Positions 5,652 to 6,771 of a DNA stretch of 6,771 bases are shown in pieces. Where the stretch lies: the NCBI GenBank assembly GCA_013203245.1, contig JABMOR010000017.1, positions 1 to 6,771 on the forward strand, read 5' to 3'. Each line of letters starts with the position of its first letter. The first letter of the stretch is position 1. The translations under genes and the position numbers were made by a program. The DNA comes from Candidatus Nitrosopumilus sp. GTDB lineage: Archaea > Thermoproteota > Nitrososphaeria > Nitrososphaerales > Nitrosopumilaceae. The notes under the pieces are model-generated. The model saw only the letters and a program-made list of their open reading frames with translations, had not been told where the DNA came from and made no database searches.

Positions 5652-5660
5652 TTTTAAAAA
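5652..5660 (-). promoter_or_regulatory. TATA-like box of the secreted-protein gene
   Basis: The minus strand reads TTTTTAAAA centred about 25 bases before the ATG at 5631, consistent with a leaderless transcript. No ribosome-binding sequence is seen before the ATG. This suggests transcription independent of the upstream glutamine synthetase, although the AT-rich background weakens the match. Confidence 0.45.
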
Positions 5661-5701
5661 TGTTCTATTAATTTTCATAAAATAATTGGTGTTTATACAA
5701 A

Positions 5702-6771
5702 TTATGCATCTGCATACATTGAGACTTCCCAAGCTGTAGGAGTTTGTGCAAATGCAGAATATTCTTTGTATTTTAATTCAGAATACTGTTCAAGGAAATC
5801 TTTTGTGAAAATATCTTCTAAAAATTTAGAATCACTACCCAAAGAATCGAGTGCGCCTTTTAATGATATAGGTAAAGAACCAATATTGTATTCTCTTTTC
5901 TTTTCTGGAGAAAGCTTGTATACATTTTCTTCAATAGGATCTCCTGGATCAATTTTATTTTTTATTCCATCCAATCCTGCTAACAACAGTCCAGCCTCTA
6001 AAAGATAGATATTGGCAGTTGGATCAGGTACACGATATTCAATTCTTTTACTATTTTCTTGATTTCTGTTATACATAGGAATTCTAACAGCAGTAGAACG
6101 ATTAGCTAATCCCCAACAAACATTGACTGGTGCTTCAAATCCGGGAACAAGACGTTTGTAAGAATTTGTGGTAGGATTTGAAATTGCACATAATGCTGCA
6201 GCATGACTTAGAATCCCTCCAACATAATATCTTCCAATTTGGCTCATCTGTGCTAAATCATCATCTTTATCATACATTACATTCGTGTTTTTATTCCATA
6301 AACTTTGATGAGTGTGCATAGCAGATGCATTATCACCAAAAATTGGTTTTGGCATAAATGTTGCAACTTTATTTTTTCTTTTTGCTTTAACTTTTACTAA
6401 ATTTTTGACAGCAATTACATTATCTGCCATTGAAATCATTTCATCATAAACTAGATTAATTTCACATTGACCAGAAGTTGCCACTTCATGATGTTCAGCT
6501 TCAATTTTTATTCCAAAATAATTATACAAATCATCGCATACATCTTTTCGAAATCCAGCAAGGGTATCTTTGGGTTGTGATGGATAATATCCTTCCTTGA
6601 AAGATATTGCAGTACTTACGTTTCCTTTTGCCCATGGTGATTCTTTAGATTCTATAGAGTAGCCTGAACCTCCTCCAGCATGAGTTGCAGCATAAGGTGA
6701 TGGATAAACATTGATAGCATCAAAAACAAAAAATTCTATTTCACGGCCCCAATTAGTAAGAGTAAATCGCA
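5702..6771 (-). CDS. glnA: Type I glutamine synthetase, N-terminus cut off by the window edge
   Basis: The enzyme makes glutamine from glutamate, ammonia and ATP in the cytoplasm and is the main ammonia-assimilating step. The reading frame is open from the right edge to the TAA at 5702-5704, giving 355 complete residues; relatives are about 470-490 long, so roughly 125 N-terminal residues lie outside. Visible motifs in order: GREIEFFVFD (metal-binding Glu-x-Glu), EAEHHEVATSGQCEINL, the ATP-site signature KPIFGDNASAMHTHQS (6302-6349), SNPTTNSYKRLVPG, and NRSTAVRIP followed by RIEYRVPDPTAN (Arg residues for substrate and phosphate). It has the dodecameric GSI form. A tyrosine in ENVYKLSPEKK (codon 5918-5920) aligns with the adenylylation region of bacterial enzymes, but archaea generally lack the modifying enzyme and the similar B. 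subtilis site is unmodified. The TTG at 6527-6529 is an internal leucine and not a start. The secreted-protein gene follows after 70 bp. Confidence 0.97.
   Translation of the reverse strand, partial: RFTLTNWGREIEFFVFDAINVYPSPYAATHAGGGSGYSIESKESPWAKGNVSTAISFKEGYYPSQPKDTLAGFRKDVCDDLYNYFGIKIEAEHHEVATSGQCEINLVYDEMISMADNVIAVKNLVKVKAKRKNKVATFMPKPIFGDNASAMHTHQSLWNKNTNVMYDKDDDLAQMSQIGRYYVGGILSHAAALCAISNPTTNSYKRLVPGFEAPVNVCWGLANRSTAVRIPMYNRNQENSKRIEYRVPDPTANIYLLEAGLLLAGLDGIKNKIDPGDPIEENVYKLSPEKKREYNIGSLPISLKGALDSLGSDSKFLEDIFTKDFLEQYSELKYKEYSAFAQTPTAWEVSMYADA

Noticed and set aside
5702..6529. Glutamine synthetase beginning at 6529
   Set aside because: The codon at 6527-6529 is TTG in the middle of the conserved chain; the frame continues without a stop to 6771 and encodes GREIEFFVFD and other family segments upstream.

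Overview
The window looks like chromosomal DNA from an ammonia-oxidising archaeon (Nitrososphaeria/Thaumarchaeota, most like the marine Nitrosopumilus/Nitrosarchaeum type). This is inferred from very AT-rich coding sequence with A/T-ending codons, archaeal TATA boxes placed 25-27 bases before start codons that lack ribosome binding sites (leaderless genes), a TTG start, and the style of the proteins (single-domain UspA, stand-alone tandem CBS protein, archaeal type I glutamine synthetase, a secreted protein with a C-terminal membrane anchor). No ammonia-oxidation marker gene lies in the window, so the assignment is probable rather than proven.

Layout. Bases 1-221 (minus) hold the N-terminal part of a small J-domain protein that runs off the left edge. 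Bases 308-730 (minus) encode a universal stress protein of the ATP-binding type. A 123-bp divergent promoter region (731-853) separates it from a plus-strand run of four genes: a protein made of four CBS motifs (854-1681), a VIT1/CCC1-type iron/manganese transporter (1729-2412), an APC-superfamily amino-acid transporter (2424-3710) and a CPA2-type cation/proton antiporter (3773-5002). The antiporter collides tail to tail, with a 4-bp overlap, with a minus-strand gene for a secreted, membrane-anchored protein of unknown function (4999-5631). The right edge (5702-6771, minus) is most of a glutamine synthetase whose N-terminus lies outside the window. There is no gene-free stretch longer than about 125 bp, and I see no RNA genes, CRISPR, insertion sequences or prophage.

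How the parts may work together. The centre is a membrane-transport block (metal, amino acid, cation/H+) next to two soluble nucleotide-sensing proteins (UspA and CBS). In other prokaryotes UspA and CBS domains are often fused directly to transporters or channels, so the cluster could be a sensing-plus-transport module for ionic or energy stress with the parts encoded separately; that is inference from proximity only. Glutamine synthetase is the ammonia-assimilating enzyme and need not be linked to the block.

The most unusual local structure is a perfect 20-bp direct repeat with a 63-bp (21-codon) period at the APC/antiporter junction. One copy covers the APC stop codon and the other covers the antiporter start codon. 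The 43 bp between them contain a TATA-like box correctly placed to start a leaderless antiporter transcript.
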